A stretch of DNA of 64,000 nt from NCBI GenBank assembly GCA_022496185.1, contig WTXG01000005.1:868001-932000 (forward strand), written 5' to 3'. Origin of the DNA: Multifurca ochricompacta (lineage: Eukaryota > Basidiomycota > Agaricomycetes > Russulales > Russulaceae). The number at the start of each line of letters is the position of its first letter. Position 1 is the first letter of the stretch. The notes beneath the pieces were generated by a model that had not been told where the DNA came from, did not search any database, and saw nothing but the letters and a program-made list of their open reading frames with translations. Both the position numbers and the translations under genes were made by a program. This document shows positions 22,472-32,715 of the stretch, piece after piece.

Positions 22472-23728
22472 TCATTCAGCATCTGGTTCTTGCCTACTGG
22501 GGACTCCGGTCGAAACACAACGCACCAATCTCGGGAATCCCGGTTCGCGCACGACGACGCTAACCAGGTTCTCGAGCTCCGGGCGCGTGAGGCCGTACAG
22601 CTCGGGTACTTGTCTCAGTGACCCTAGAAACGCCTCTCGCGTCTTCTGCGCCTCGTGCGCCTCGTGCGTCGCGGTCGGAGGTGTAGCTTGTGGAGCAAGT
22701 GTGGCTGCAGAAGATGTAGGCTGTGACGAGGTAGGAAGAGAAGGGGCGCTGCGACCTGTCGCGCTCTGTACTGTGAACTGACTGGAATGCATTTCAGGCC
22801 GCACCGACGACGATCGGGGGGACCTATCAGATATGGATGAGTTGGGATTGGGAGGCGCAGGGTCAGACGACGGGGCTAGAGACAGGTCTGAGCTCGAAGG
22901 TGGTAGGATGTAAGATGCCCTCTGGCAGGACTCTTCTTTCCTTCTGTTATGTATATTTTCTATTGGCCCAGTGGTGGTTACAGATGGAGGAGGCATTGAA
23001 GGTCGTTGCGTAGTGCCAGTGTCATATGGGACGAGTGAGGTGCATATGGGCAGGGCTTGGATCGGCGTAGGTACCGGGCATCTGTTCGTGAGGATCTGCG
23101 GTGCCGGAGGACCCGCATTCTCTTTGCATGGGCACACGGGCCTAATGGCGTCGATGAACTGTGCAGCATCCGAGGCGGAGGTGAAGTTGACCTGAAAACG
23201 GCGATAAGACTGGATGGTACTTTATCAACGCAGGCATATGTCATAAAATTTTGTCTACATGCGTACGGTCGGTGAGGTGGCCGGGACCGAAAGTGGGTAT
23301 TGGTAACGAATTCCCACAACAGCGCCACGATAGACAGCCTTCAGAGGCTGCCCTTGCCCTGAGTGGATCTGCGAGTCGATTCTTGAAAACGAAAGGAGGT
23401 CGAGGTCTTCCTGGTAAGCCTATAGGTCAGAAGGTGCATGTATGCGCCTGTTTCCCCTCTGCGTTCCCACCATTATTATTTCCCGTTTCATGCGATCATG
23501 ACCCATATTCATATTCCACGATATGCGCAAACGCACGGACTCAAACTGATTATCCATTGATTTCTTCACATCAAGCGTAAGTGCCATGACCGGATTCGTG
23601 AAGTGTTGCCATTCCAGCTGCCCAACAGTCGGATCTTGCGATTGTGTCTGCGCAGAAGCAGGCGATGGATAGGATCTCGAGTATTTTTCGAGTATGTAAG
23701 AGCCAGTGGTGACAGTGGAACGAAGCAT
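22472..23728 (-). CDS. REC114: Rec114-like meiotic recombination protein (probable)
   Basis: Rec114 works with Mei4 to promote Spo11-dependent double-strand breaks on meiotic chromosome axes. The start MLRSTVTTGSYILEKYSRSY and the block EWQHFTNPVMALTLDVKKSM resemble the N-terminal PH-like domain. The piece VNFTSASDAAQFIDAIRPVC followed by PCK resembles the end of that domain in fungal Rec114. A long Ser/Pro-rich disordered linker follows. The C-terminal helix EAFLGSLRQVPELYGLTRPE leads to VSVVVREPGFPRLVRCV, like the conserved C-terminal helix that binds Mei4. The track frame extends upstream to a GTG, but the first sensible ATG is at 23726-23728. At least two introns are needed (about 23420-23495 and 23190-23270). 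The call rests on remembered motif similarity. Confidence 0.55.
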
Positions 23729-24216
23729 TGTGGTATATGAAACCTCCAAATGCAAACTACCTGAAACCGCGGCCACGACGCGAAGCAAAGCGATCACGTG
23801 AGAGACCTTAACACCAGGTTCACGTTGCTAATCCAACCAGCCCAGTAAGGCAGTCCTTCGCTAACATGGCGACTCATCACATGGAAATCGTACTAGGTCA
23901 TGACAGGTCACAACGGAATGTCGCAGTGAAGCGGAGTGCGTGTGGGTCCATCAGGGATGCAGCAAGAAACATGTCGCGTCCATGGGAGGCGAGTAATCTG
24001 ATCGGATGTAGGAGAACCTGCTACGAAGACGGGGATGTTACGTGGGGCCCCAATGGCGGATCACTTTTGGGCAGGAGCAAGGCAAAAGCTTTGCGCCATT
24101 GCATGTAAGATCGAGATTAAGATCTGGCTTGCCTGTCGAGTGGACCGATGCCGATGGCAGAAAGACCTTTGTCGCAAGCGGGTCTCTTAATTTCTCAAGA
24201 GAAAGTTTGGAAGAAA
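23729..24216. other. Gap with weak plus-strand coding-like pieces
   Basis: An 80-codon frame at 23866-24108 (MATHHMEIVLGHD...) and an overlapping frame at 24042-24239 (ending [16 protein letters not shown]) lie here. The second reads plausibly as a final exon and would overlap the end of the ETFA gene by about 20 bases. Neither matches a family I know. Confidence 0.3.
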
Positions 24217-25404
24217 TTAGCGCGTATACTGGAAAGTAGACAAACTATTGCTTAAGTTTTCTACTATTTGTGGCACTGCCTCAAAGAGATCTGCTACTAG
24301 TCCGATGTCTGCTACTTGGAATATTGGAGCATCAGGGTCCTTTAAGTGATTGATCGTGAGGAGGTGAGAGAGAGATGATCATAAGAAGGGATCACCTTAT
24401 TTATTGCGACAATGAGCTTGGAATCTTTCATACCCGCTAGATGTTGTATTGCACCGGAGATGCCAACTGCGACGTAAAGCTCAGGGGCAACCACTTTACC
24501 AGTCTGGCCAACCTGTAGAGAGTTGTCTGCATAACCCGCATCGACTGCTGCCCGCGATGCACCGACAGCTGCACCCAAGGCATCGGCAAGCGGATCGAGC
24601 GTTGCTTTGAATGTTTCTGCATTTTTGAGCGCACGCCCACCCGATACTATGCGAGTCGCGACGCCGAGCTCCGGACGGTCAGACCGGGTGAGCTCTGTCT
24701 TGATGTGCTGCGTGGGTGAGTTGGTAACCTCGACGGGAGCAAGTTCTTCCAGTGCAACAGACGCGCCGTCATCCAATGGGGCAGCTGTGAAAGCTGTCGA
24801 GCGTACAGTGAAGAATTTCAATGTTATAGAAGACGGCGCGCGGACGGTTGCGATCGCATTGCCGGCGTAGATTGGGCGCGAAAATGTAGTACTATTTGAA
24901 GAGATATCGTGCGAGACAGAGATTATGTCAGAGACAGCAGGAACGTCGAGCTTTGCAGCAATACGGGGTAGGAGTGACTTGGCAACGGAAGAGTGGGAGG
25001 AGACGACGTGAGTATATGGAGTGTGATTTCCTAATAACTTTTCGAGGAGTGGTGATACTATCTCCGGAACTAGGGATGAATACTGCGGGGCAGTCGAGTG
25101 TAAGAGAGATGAGAGCCCTTTGAGCCTGTTAGGAAATGAACATTGTGATTGTGAAGGATTGACGAGGTACATACTTCTTGGCGCTCTCGAGGACCACTGG
25201 TATCTGATCAGGACTACCGACTACGAGACCAGTGACTATGCCGCCAAGCTTTTGGGCGGCTGTTAAAGCCGAGAGTGAACCAGACTGTATGATACCATTC
25301 TTGTGCTCAAGGAAAACAAGGGCATGGGGAGAAGTAGCGGTAGCGTAGGCACGAGTGATAGATCCACGCCATTGAGAAGTTACAAGTGAGCAGGCACGAA
25401 ACAT
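24217..25404 (-). CDS. ETFA: Electron transfer flavoprotein alpha subunit
   Basis: The mitochondrial matrix FAD protein that, with ETF-beta, passes electrons from acyl-CoA and other dehydrogenases to ETF-ubiquinone oxidoreductase. [20 protein letters not shown] is a typical basic presequence. Then [40 protein letters not shown] and the FAD-binding C-terminal domain follow: [79 protein letters not shown]. About 355 residues in three exons (25404 to about 25170, about 25125 to 24395, about 24345 to 24217) match the family length. The stop at 24217-24219 follows STFQYTR. The start is 290 bp from the divergent PEX5 start. Confidence 0.95.
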
Positions 25405-25694
25405 TGTTCGTTCGTTTCGTTGCGTTTCGTTTCGTCGGAGTATGGGTTGATCGTTGACTTGAAGTTTTGCCTTTTAGCAACTAACAGGAGCCAAGCAAAG
25501 CAAAGCAAAGAAAGCAAGCAAGTTATCGGAGTTTCGGTGTCGGCGTTGTATTAGACCGTATAATCACGTGCCGTACCTTAAGTCAGCAGGTGACCTTTTC
25601 ACCTTTTTAAATGCGGCCAAGTATCATCAATCTCTCATCTCTTCGACGACGACGACAACTCTAACAGTTACAAAATAAGTTACAATCACAAACA

Positions 25695-28159
25695 ATGTCC
25701 CTCGCAGGTCTTATGTCTGGTGCAGAATGTGCAGTAGAGGTTAATCCTCTCTCTCAAGTACTTAAACACACAGATGGCGATCGCAGTTTGCAACAGGTTA
25801 AGTCTCACCTATTTACCTCCGCATTAGATTCTCACCTCCTTTATTATCCCCATTCCAATAGGACAGGATTGCTGGGCCATCATCTTCAAGAGCAAGTAGA
25901 TCTCACTGGTTTGAACTTCTAACACTAACGCATCACTTTCTAGCTCCATCATTTGCCTTCCACTTCGAGCAATGTTGTTGCCGAGCACGACATGGCCATG
26001 GCTCGCCAATTCTTCGAGGCGCAGCAAGGCACAGCTCCTGGTCCCTCTTTTGCCCTTGCGCAGACAGCCCCGATACAGAACTTGGTGCCTCGCCAGCTCC
26101 CGCTTAACGCGACCAACCGCAGCGCCATGCCAAACTTAAATGGTGCCTGGGCAGAGATTCAACGGAGCCAAGGAGTCCAGGGTCTTCCTCACAATGCTTT
26201 CCCATCGGCAGCATGGGCAAGCGAGTTTAACCCTGTCGCTTTAATCCCCGGTCCTACACCCCAAAAATCTATCACTCCAAATGGTGCGTTCGCAAAATCT
26301 CAGTGGTTCACGTTCTCATCCAGAAAGCAGCGACTCAAAACCCATACTTGGCTGGAGGTGCCCTCGGCACGCTGGTAAATCGGTTCGGTTTCAATGCGGT
26401 ACCGCAAAACTACCTTCAGGGCTATGATGTCCATGCCCCGCTCTCGATATGAAAGGCAAGGGCAAATTCAAGGAGACTGATTTTGATGCAGCGTTTGCTC
26501 AAGCTGCGTCATCATTCGATGTCGCACCCACCGAAGTTGACGTTGGAGCTTCCAATGCTGCGGATCCAGTGGAGGAGCTAGAAAGGGATCTCAGTAAGTC
26601 GAAGCTCGACAATGTTCCCGTAGTCACCCCAGAGGAGGCTATTCGTCACGTCGAGTTCGAAAGGTTGGTGGCTTTCAACGTACTGACTCTATTGATAGCG
26701 CTGACGCCATTCAGTGTCTGGGAGCAGATGCAAAATTCCGACATGCCCCCTAAACCCGAGGAAATGGCCAAGTGGGAGGCAGAGTTCAATCAACTCATGA
26801 ATGCGCAGCGCGAGGATGGTGAATGGGATTATTCGGCAGCCATGCAACATGCCTGGGAAGAAGGTGCCACCGAGTTAGACGATTCATTCTCCCACAACAT
26901 GAAATTTGACCATGAAGGGTTGCCCATCCTCGATCCCTACGTTTTGGTGTGTTTTCTGTCCCCTAGTAGTGTTCATTTCAAGTTTTGCTGATTATGTACA
27001 GAGGAAAACAACAAATACCTCGATCCGTCCTCTTCGACACAGTCACCATTAAGCCTAGCCAAACAGATGCTTGAGCAAAATGCGTCACTTTCCGAAGTTG
27101 CTCTACTTCTCGAGGCTGCCATTCAGAAAGGCGAATTCGGGGAGGGCGGTTATGAGGCATGGATTCTCCTTGGCGAAACACGTAACATGGACGAGCGAGA
27201 GGAGGCGGGCATGAAAGCACTAACGGAGGGTGTACGCATCGCTCAGGAGGCCGGTGCCGCTGGTGTGGGGATGGTTGTAAGCTACCTACACTACCCTCCG
27301 ATTTGGACTTGCTGACAAGGTCGTTGGCAGTCGCTGGCAATCTCGTATACGAACGAGTCATTTGACCGCGCCTCACATACCATGCTGATGCACTGGTTGC
27401 GCGCACGTTTTCCTGACACGCCGATCCAGCCAGAGACACAAGAAGCCCTTACCCAGTCTTCGTGGCATTCGCACAACGTCGTCACCGAGGCGTTCCTAAA
27501 TATAGCACGTACACAGCACGCGCAGGGGGTGATTGATCCAGACGTGCAACTGGCTCTCGGTGTGCTGTTTTACACCAACGGCGCGTACGACCGTGCAAAG
27601 GACTGCTTCGAGGCGGCCCTAAGTGTCCGGCCGACGGTGTGTTTCTCGAGTCGGCAATTAAATGGAACGTTGTTCTTATACGTGCATCATTTCTTAGGAC
27701 TATCTACTTTGGAACCGCCTGGGCTCATCACTTTCAAACGGGAACAAGCCAGAGGAGTCGTTAGGCGCATATCGCGAGGCACTCATGCTGCGCCCCACAT
27801 ACACTCGTGCGATCTATAATGTCGGCGTCGCCTGTAAGTGGCTTATATCCCCCATCGACTTTTTGGATGTACTTAGCAGCGTTTTCGCACTGCACCTAGG
27901 TCTGAACATTGGCGCGCACAAGGAAGCCGCGGAGCATCTTTTGAGCGCGCTGTCCATGCAAGAGGCAACAGGAGAGAAGAGTAAACAATTGTTGCAGACT
28001 CTGCGCCGAGCGCTCATTGCTATGGTACGTTTGTCTTGTTTGAGTGCAAGGCCCAATATCGATGTGTCTGGGTGCTTCTAGGATCGCAAGGACCTTGCAG
28101 ATCTCACTAACGAGAACCCCAACCTCGACTTTTTCCGTTCGGAGGGCTTTGACTTTTAA
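25695..28159 (+). CDS. PEX5: PTS1 receptor peroxin-5
   Basis: A cycling receptor that binds C-terminal SKL-type signals and delivers matrix proteins to peroxisomes. The N-terminus GAECAVEVNPLSQVLKH holds the conserved Cys used for mono-ubiquitination and export. The disordered half carries WxxxF/Y-type docking motifs (WASEF, WEAEF). Then come TPR repeats: SLSEVALLLEAAIQKGEF, YEAWILLGETRNMDEREEAG, LGVLFYTNGAYDRAKDCFEA, DYLLWNRLGSSLSNGNKPEE, SLGAYREALMLRPTYTRAIY, and NVGVACLNIGAHKEAAEHLL. The end is NPNLDFFRSEGFDF. About eight introns are needed. The frame breaks near 26448, between VHAPLSI and MKGKGKFKETDFDAAF, and one extra base restores it. About 690 residues after repair. Its head-to-head neighbour ETFA also serves lipid oxidation; whether the 290-bp gap is co-regulating is inference. 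Confidence 0.93.
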
Positions 28160-28281
28160 ATTGACTCGTGGATGACATTGTTGGGTTTACCTTTACCGAT
28201 ACAATTTATCGGTGTCATCACTTTTTTATGTACTACTAAAAATACCTGCATCCGCTCGTGTAATGCCAAGAATTCCCAGCA

Positions 28282-30078
28282 TCAATGATCGCCTGCCTTT
28301 CCCTCTGGGTAACGGGTCTGGAATTGCCCCCGTTTGCGGACGCCCTCGATAAGTTCTTCAACGTTGCGACTTGCTACCTCCGAGGGGTAGACGCGTTTCC
28401 GGCCTATGTTCATGTTAAACCCAAGCAGAAACTGGTGCAACCACCGAGGACGGCTGGCAGTACTCACCGACGATCGCCCAATTTCTCGTGCTCGGGATTC
28501 GCAACACCTCGACCTCGACTGCCCACCCACAATGCACGCTCAGTGAGGCTAGCCATACCCTGTACAATGCGTACGAGCTTCCTACGCCATCCCCGCTTTC
28601 ATTGCCACCCCCAAGGTTGAGTGCCTCGGTGTCAACTGCACAGAGTGGAACGTCCCGCGCGCGGTCGAATCTAGCATCAAGCCCCCATGCACAGCAGGGG
28701 ATAGAGAGATACCCCGACGCGCGTACACGCGTCGCGAGCAAGGGCACCCACGGTGTGAGCTCGTCTGCGTGATTCCCAATTAGGAAAGAATCCAAGGGAA
28801 GGAGGGTCATCTGGCTTTCATTCTTAATGTCCTTGTCCTCACTCTTGTCTCGGTCCTGGTTTTCTTCGCTGGGTCTGACACCTGGATAGTAATCCACAGA
28901 GGCTGCAATTGGGTCGAGCGCGCGCACAACGAGGCATGTTTGAGTCGCGGTTGGGTAATGCACCCAGGACCTGCGTGCGCGCAAGTCGATCCCATACCCG
29001 GAGTAGCCCTCCGATATGAGGATGTGAGTCAGTAGGCCGTTTCCGCAGCCCAAGTCGACGAAGCCGCCTGGAGGGCGAGGCCAACGGTGCCAGGGCTCGT
29101 CAGTAGGAGCCTTCGCATTAATGGCATCGGTATGCCCTGAAGGGATAGTCTCAGGACCATATGAGTCTTTCCAGAGTAGCATCAGGAATGTCGCGATGCC
29201 GATGTCCTTTAAGCTACATCAGAAATCTGGGGCGGGAGGAATTGAAAGGAGGGCGCTGGTGCTTACCTCAAAGACGTGCTTGAGCGGGTCTGTCACTTCG
29301 TGCCAGTCGTTGACAAGGCCCTTGTGTCGCTCGCGCATGATGAGATAAAAGTCTTGATAAGTCTCGCGGGGTACAAGGACATCATGGATGACACGCTTCT
29401 TGTATTGCGTAAGTGCTCCCCAACCATAGCGATGCAGTGTCTCAAGTAGCGCAAGACAGGTCCGATAAAGACGTGCGCCGGGGTCGAGGGAGGTTCCAGG
29501 GAGTGGAATGGCCTCGATGCGTAGTGTCGCTAAAGTGGAGGAAGTGGAAGTGACGAAACGAAAGGCTAGATGCGTGACGGTTGGGTGGTAGTAAGGGAGA
29601 CAGCCGCCAGGCGGAAGGACTGGCGTAAGTACGAGCACGTTGGGGTGAAGAGACTCTACATCAGGTAGGTGAGGTGCGTAGAGCGTGCAATGCTGATTAA
29701 GTCCAGAGTCGCGCGTTGGGCGACGTGGAAGAAGCCTGCGATGTATGTTTCGGACTGGTCGAAGATTTTGGAGAGTAGGGACGAGGTCAGGAAATCTCGC
29801 AACGGTGTCCTCTATGACTTGGGATCGTAGGATAAGCGTTGAATTATACTCTGGATGATGTATGAGCTGGGAGACGGCAACTTGAAACTAAATGGGATGA
29901 GCGACCAGCACGAGCTGAGGTGCAACACGTCAGCCGAACCTACGAGATCGGGTGGGAAGTCTGCAGGACAGGTGATGATAGGTGTCCAGAGACCCCCATT
30001 CTCGGTGTGAAGAGGGTCAACACCTGCCAAAGGATCACTGCATGGGGATGGATTGAAGCGAGGTCGGATAGTGGTCAT
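28282..30078 (-). CDS. TRM44: tRNA (uracil-O2-)-methyltransferase TRM44
   Basis: 2'-O-methylates U44 of tRNA-Ser using S-adenosylmethionine. The N-terminal half has LIHHPEYNSTLILRSQVIED and PTRDSGLNQHCTLYA. The central block is LKHVFEDIGIATFLMLLW. The methyltransferase motif I is GGFVDLGCGNGLLTHILI, then YGIDLRARRSW; the later part has YLSIPCCAWGLDARFDRA and STRNWAIVG. A GTGAGT...ACATAG intron then gives RKRVYPSEVASRNVEELIEG and the end TRYPEGKAGDH. One frame break near 29888 (between LIPFSF and QVAVSQLIHH) needs one extra base. A second intron separates FE from DIGIATFL. The stop is at 28282-28284, 122 bp from the convergent PEX5 stop. Confidence 0.88.
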
Positions 30079-30407
30079 CGTGATTCGCTGACTGCACCAA
30101 TAGCGGTACTAATTGTCGTTTTTTTGTCTCTGTCTCTGTCTCAGCGTCTCAACGAAGCGAAAATGAATGACTGGGCTTTGGGGCTTTGGCTTTGAGCAAC
30201 CTCGGGTATCTTTACTTTATCTTATCCGTCTCGTTGCGGATCGCCCGCCCGCCTCCGCCCCCGCACGCAATACCACGTGCCCCGCTAACAGACCGGACCG
30301 AGAAAGCCGGGAGCAAGTAATCTAAATCTCACTCTTCTTGTTCGGTTCGGTCTTCGGTCGCTCGCCGTGATGAAGAGTGAGCCTGTACTCCTCTCACAGC
30401 TCGACAG
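30079..30407. promoter_or_regulatory. Divergent intergenic region of TRM44 and BTB gene
   Basis: This 329-bp gap lies between two divergent starts and should contain both promoters. CTGTCTCTGTCT repeats lie near 30125-30145. A CACGTG-type core (ACCACGTGCCC) lies near 30272-30282 and could be an E-box. No function is shown. Confidence 0.4.
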
Positions 30408-31726
30408 ATGTCGTCCCCAACAGATTCGTTTCTTTCGTCAAAACGACCAAGGATACATAAAAGCACTTCTGGTGATGAGATCAAAACTTACGAGAGCCCC
30501 GACTTATGGTTCGAAGATGGAAATATCATCATCCGCACCGTTCTTCATGACAAGGCTTATACTGTCTACAAAGTCCATAAATCAATCCTTGCTTCGCACT
30601 CAAGCGTCTTTCTTGACCTGTTCGACGGTCCTCAGGCTGCGTTTGACACTGCCTCCGAGCGATATGAGGGACTGCCTGTTATCGGGCTTCCAGACCCCCC
30701 ATCGGACGTAAACGACTTTTTGAAGGCGTTATACTTCCCAGAGTGAGTTGCCTTTATATGTTTAGCTCACTGCTCGTGTCAACCGGCTGGATTTTCAGGG
30801 AGACGCATTGTCACCGCCCAATCTCCTTCCCATTTCTTGAGGGTATTTGGAAGGGCTTTCCATATAAGTACCTTGGGATTCTCCATCTTGCGATGAAGTA
30901 TGATGTCGCACACCTTCGTGAATACATGCTCGGCATTCTGAGAGACGCGTGGCCGCAATATCTATTCGATTGGGATTATCTGCAAAAGCACACAGAAGAT
31001 TTAGAGAGGGCTTACCTACGCCGCGAATGTTTCGATCTGTCGTTTGCGCATCCAGAACCAGGCACGTTCATGTATCGCTAAACCTTTCAAGCGCGTCCTT
31101 CTTACGGATTGGCTTTCCAAACTAGCTAGGACCATTCGCCTTGCTATGGACCACAATGTTCTCGACATCCTCCCTATCGCTTTTTACGACTTGGTGCGCG
31201 TGCACGAAGTGATCGCGCCGAACCCGCACGAAGGGTTTCGTCGCGCAGACCTCTCAGTCCTGACGGCAGACGACCTTCGTCGGCTGACGCAGGGACGTGG
31301 CGCTTTGCGAGGGAAATTTCTTGAGGGCATCAATAATCTACTCATCGTCCTCCCACACGACGATTGCAAGTGGGTTCCCGTTCCTGGAAAGTCGTCACCC
31401 TGCCATGCCGGTTTGAGGAAATGGTGGGACGCACAGCTTGGCGCTGTCTCAGGGCCGAGCGTTGCGGATCCGATTGGTTGGTTGCGGGAGAAAGTTGGGA
31501 TCTGCGATGACATACCGCACGATGAAGTGTGCAGTGGTTGTACTCGGGTTGTCAAAAAGTATCTCCAAACCGTGAGAGAAGACCTATGGACAAGTCTTCC
31601 TGAGTTCTTTGGTCTCGTAAGTACACCCTGTTCCCGATTCTCACAGTACCACCGACACCGACTCTATAGAAGGGGCTGCTTCCCTCTAACTGGGGCCAAG
31701 AAACGGAACCAAAACTATGGTTCTGA
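30408..31726 (+). CDS. BTB/POZ domain protein
   Basis: A fungal BTB protein of about 370 residues. The N-terminal BTB fold reads SPDLWFEDGNIIIRT, YTVYKVHKSILASHSSVFLD, LFDGPQ and YEGLPVIGLPDPPSDVNDFL, then after an intron YKYLGILHLAMKYDVAHLRE and YMLGILRDAWP. The remainder (RLAMDHNVLDILPIAFYDL, HDDCKWVPVPGK, DEVCSGCTRVVKKYL) is the helical tail typical of large basidiomycete BTB families. The ATG at 30408 is chosen because the following frame is clean (MSSPTDSFLSSKRPR). Introns lie near 30744-30797, 31065-31120 and 31620-31670. Such proteins often act as adaptors for Cullin-3 ligases or as regulators; no specific role can be assigned. Confidence 0.8.
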
Positions 31727-32715
31727 TTACTCAGATTCACAAATCCCTCGAGAGGCGGCAGGTGGCTGCCCGCCATTGACACCTTGATATACACAGTATC
31801 CATTTACCTTCGCGGGTGTTCTTTGTACCCTGACCTCTTACATCTCCGTCATCGACCGAATGTCGTCCATGGTTTCAGTGAGAATTTCAAGAGCATCACT
31901 AAAGGAGAACTACAAGCCCTCGCTTCATTGGCACATATGGCCGCAGAGCACAGAAACCGTGGATGCAGGAGGCAAGTATGAATGATCTGGAGACGCAGAC
32001 GAGACAGCCACGTGTCGTTTTGTTGTGCTACTGTAACTTAAGCTGGGCGGAGTGTTTGTATGTCTCTTGCAGGCTGAATGCCTCTCCTAGGAGGTGGCCG
32101 TATAATGTACGTGTCTGTGATTTCATAGTTCTTTTCGCTTTGCAATGGCAAGCTTTCTGTAGCGCATGTTAAGCAGCTTGGCGGATTTTAAGGGGCGCAT
32201 TCTACGCCATATTAACTGGACGCTCGGTTCACTTATACGACTGAACGATTCTCGAACAACCAGAGCACAAGTACGAAGAGATTTATTGTATCCTATTTCA
32301 TCCATCTTTCACATGCAAGTGCTATTCCTTCCCGTCATTCCTAGAACCCCGTAGTGAATTATCTTATGGAGGTATGCACCGCGCAGGAACGAAGTAGACG
32401 ACGGATTTTCGCAAGAGCCTTGACACTAATAGCTGCAGTCGCATGGAACGTCTTTATCATAGCACAATCGAAAGTAATGGCACAACACGCCCTGGTATCA
32501 ACACCCTCTAATTTTGATGATTGGGTCGCGAAGGACGTATCAAGTCATTGTCGTGTCACTGACCGCAACAGTCTCTGAGAGCTATTGAACTATTGGTCGC
32601 TGGCCGCCTGATAATAGGTTCATCTCGTGATGGCGGGTAACGGAGATTATCGGCCCGGTGTGATTGATCCAGGTCTAACTCAGCTTCAGACTGCTTCAGA
32701 TTTCAGCAGACAGAC
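31727..32715. other. Gap without a supported gene
   Basis: Nearly 1 kb with only short, unconvincing frames. A 74-codon frame at 32354-32578 contains a possible transmembrane stretch (ALTLIAAVAWNVFIIA) after a basic segment. Other fragments near 31863-31980 and 32166-32354 do not join to it by obvious splice sites. This may be an unrecognised or decayed gene. Confidence 0.35.

Noticed and set aside
28415..28480. Frameshift at the end of TRM44 (AIVGEYCQP versus the next frame)
   Set aside because: A GTGAGT...ACATAG intron joins AIV-G to RKRVYPSEV in frame, so no base change is needed.
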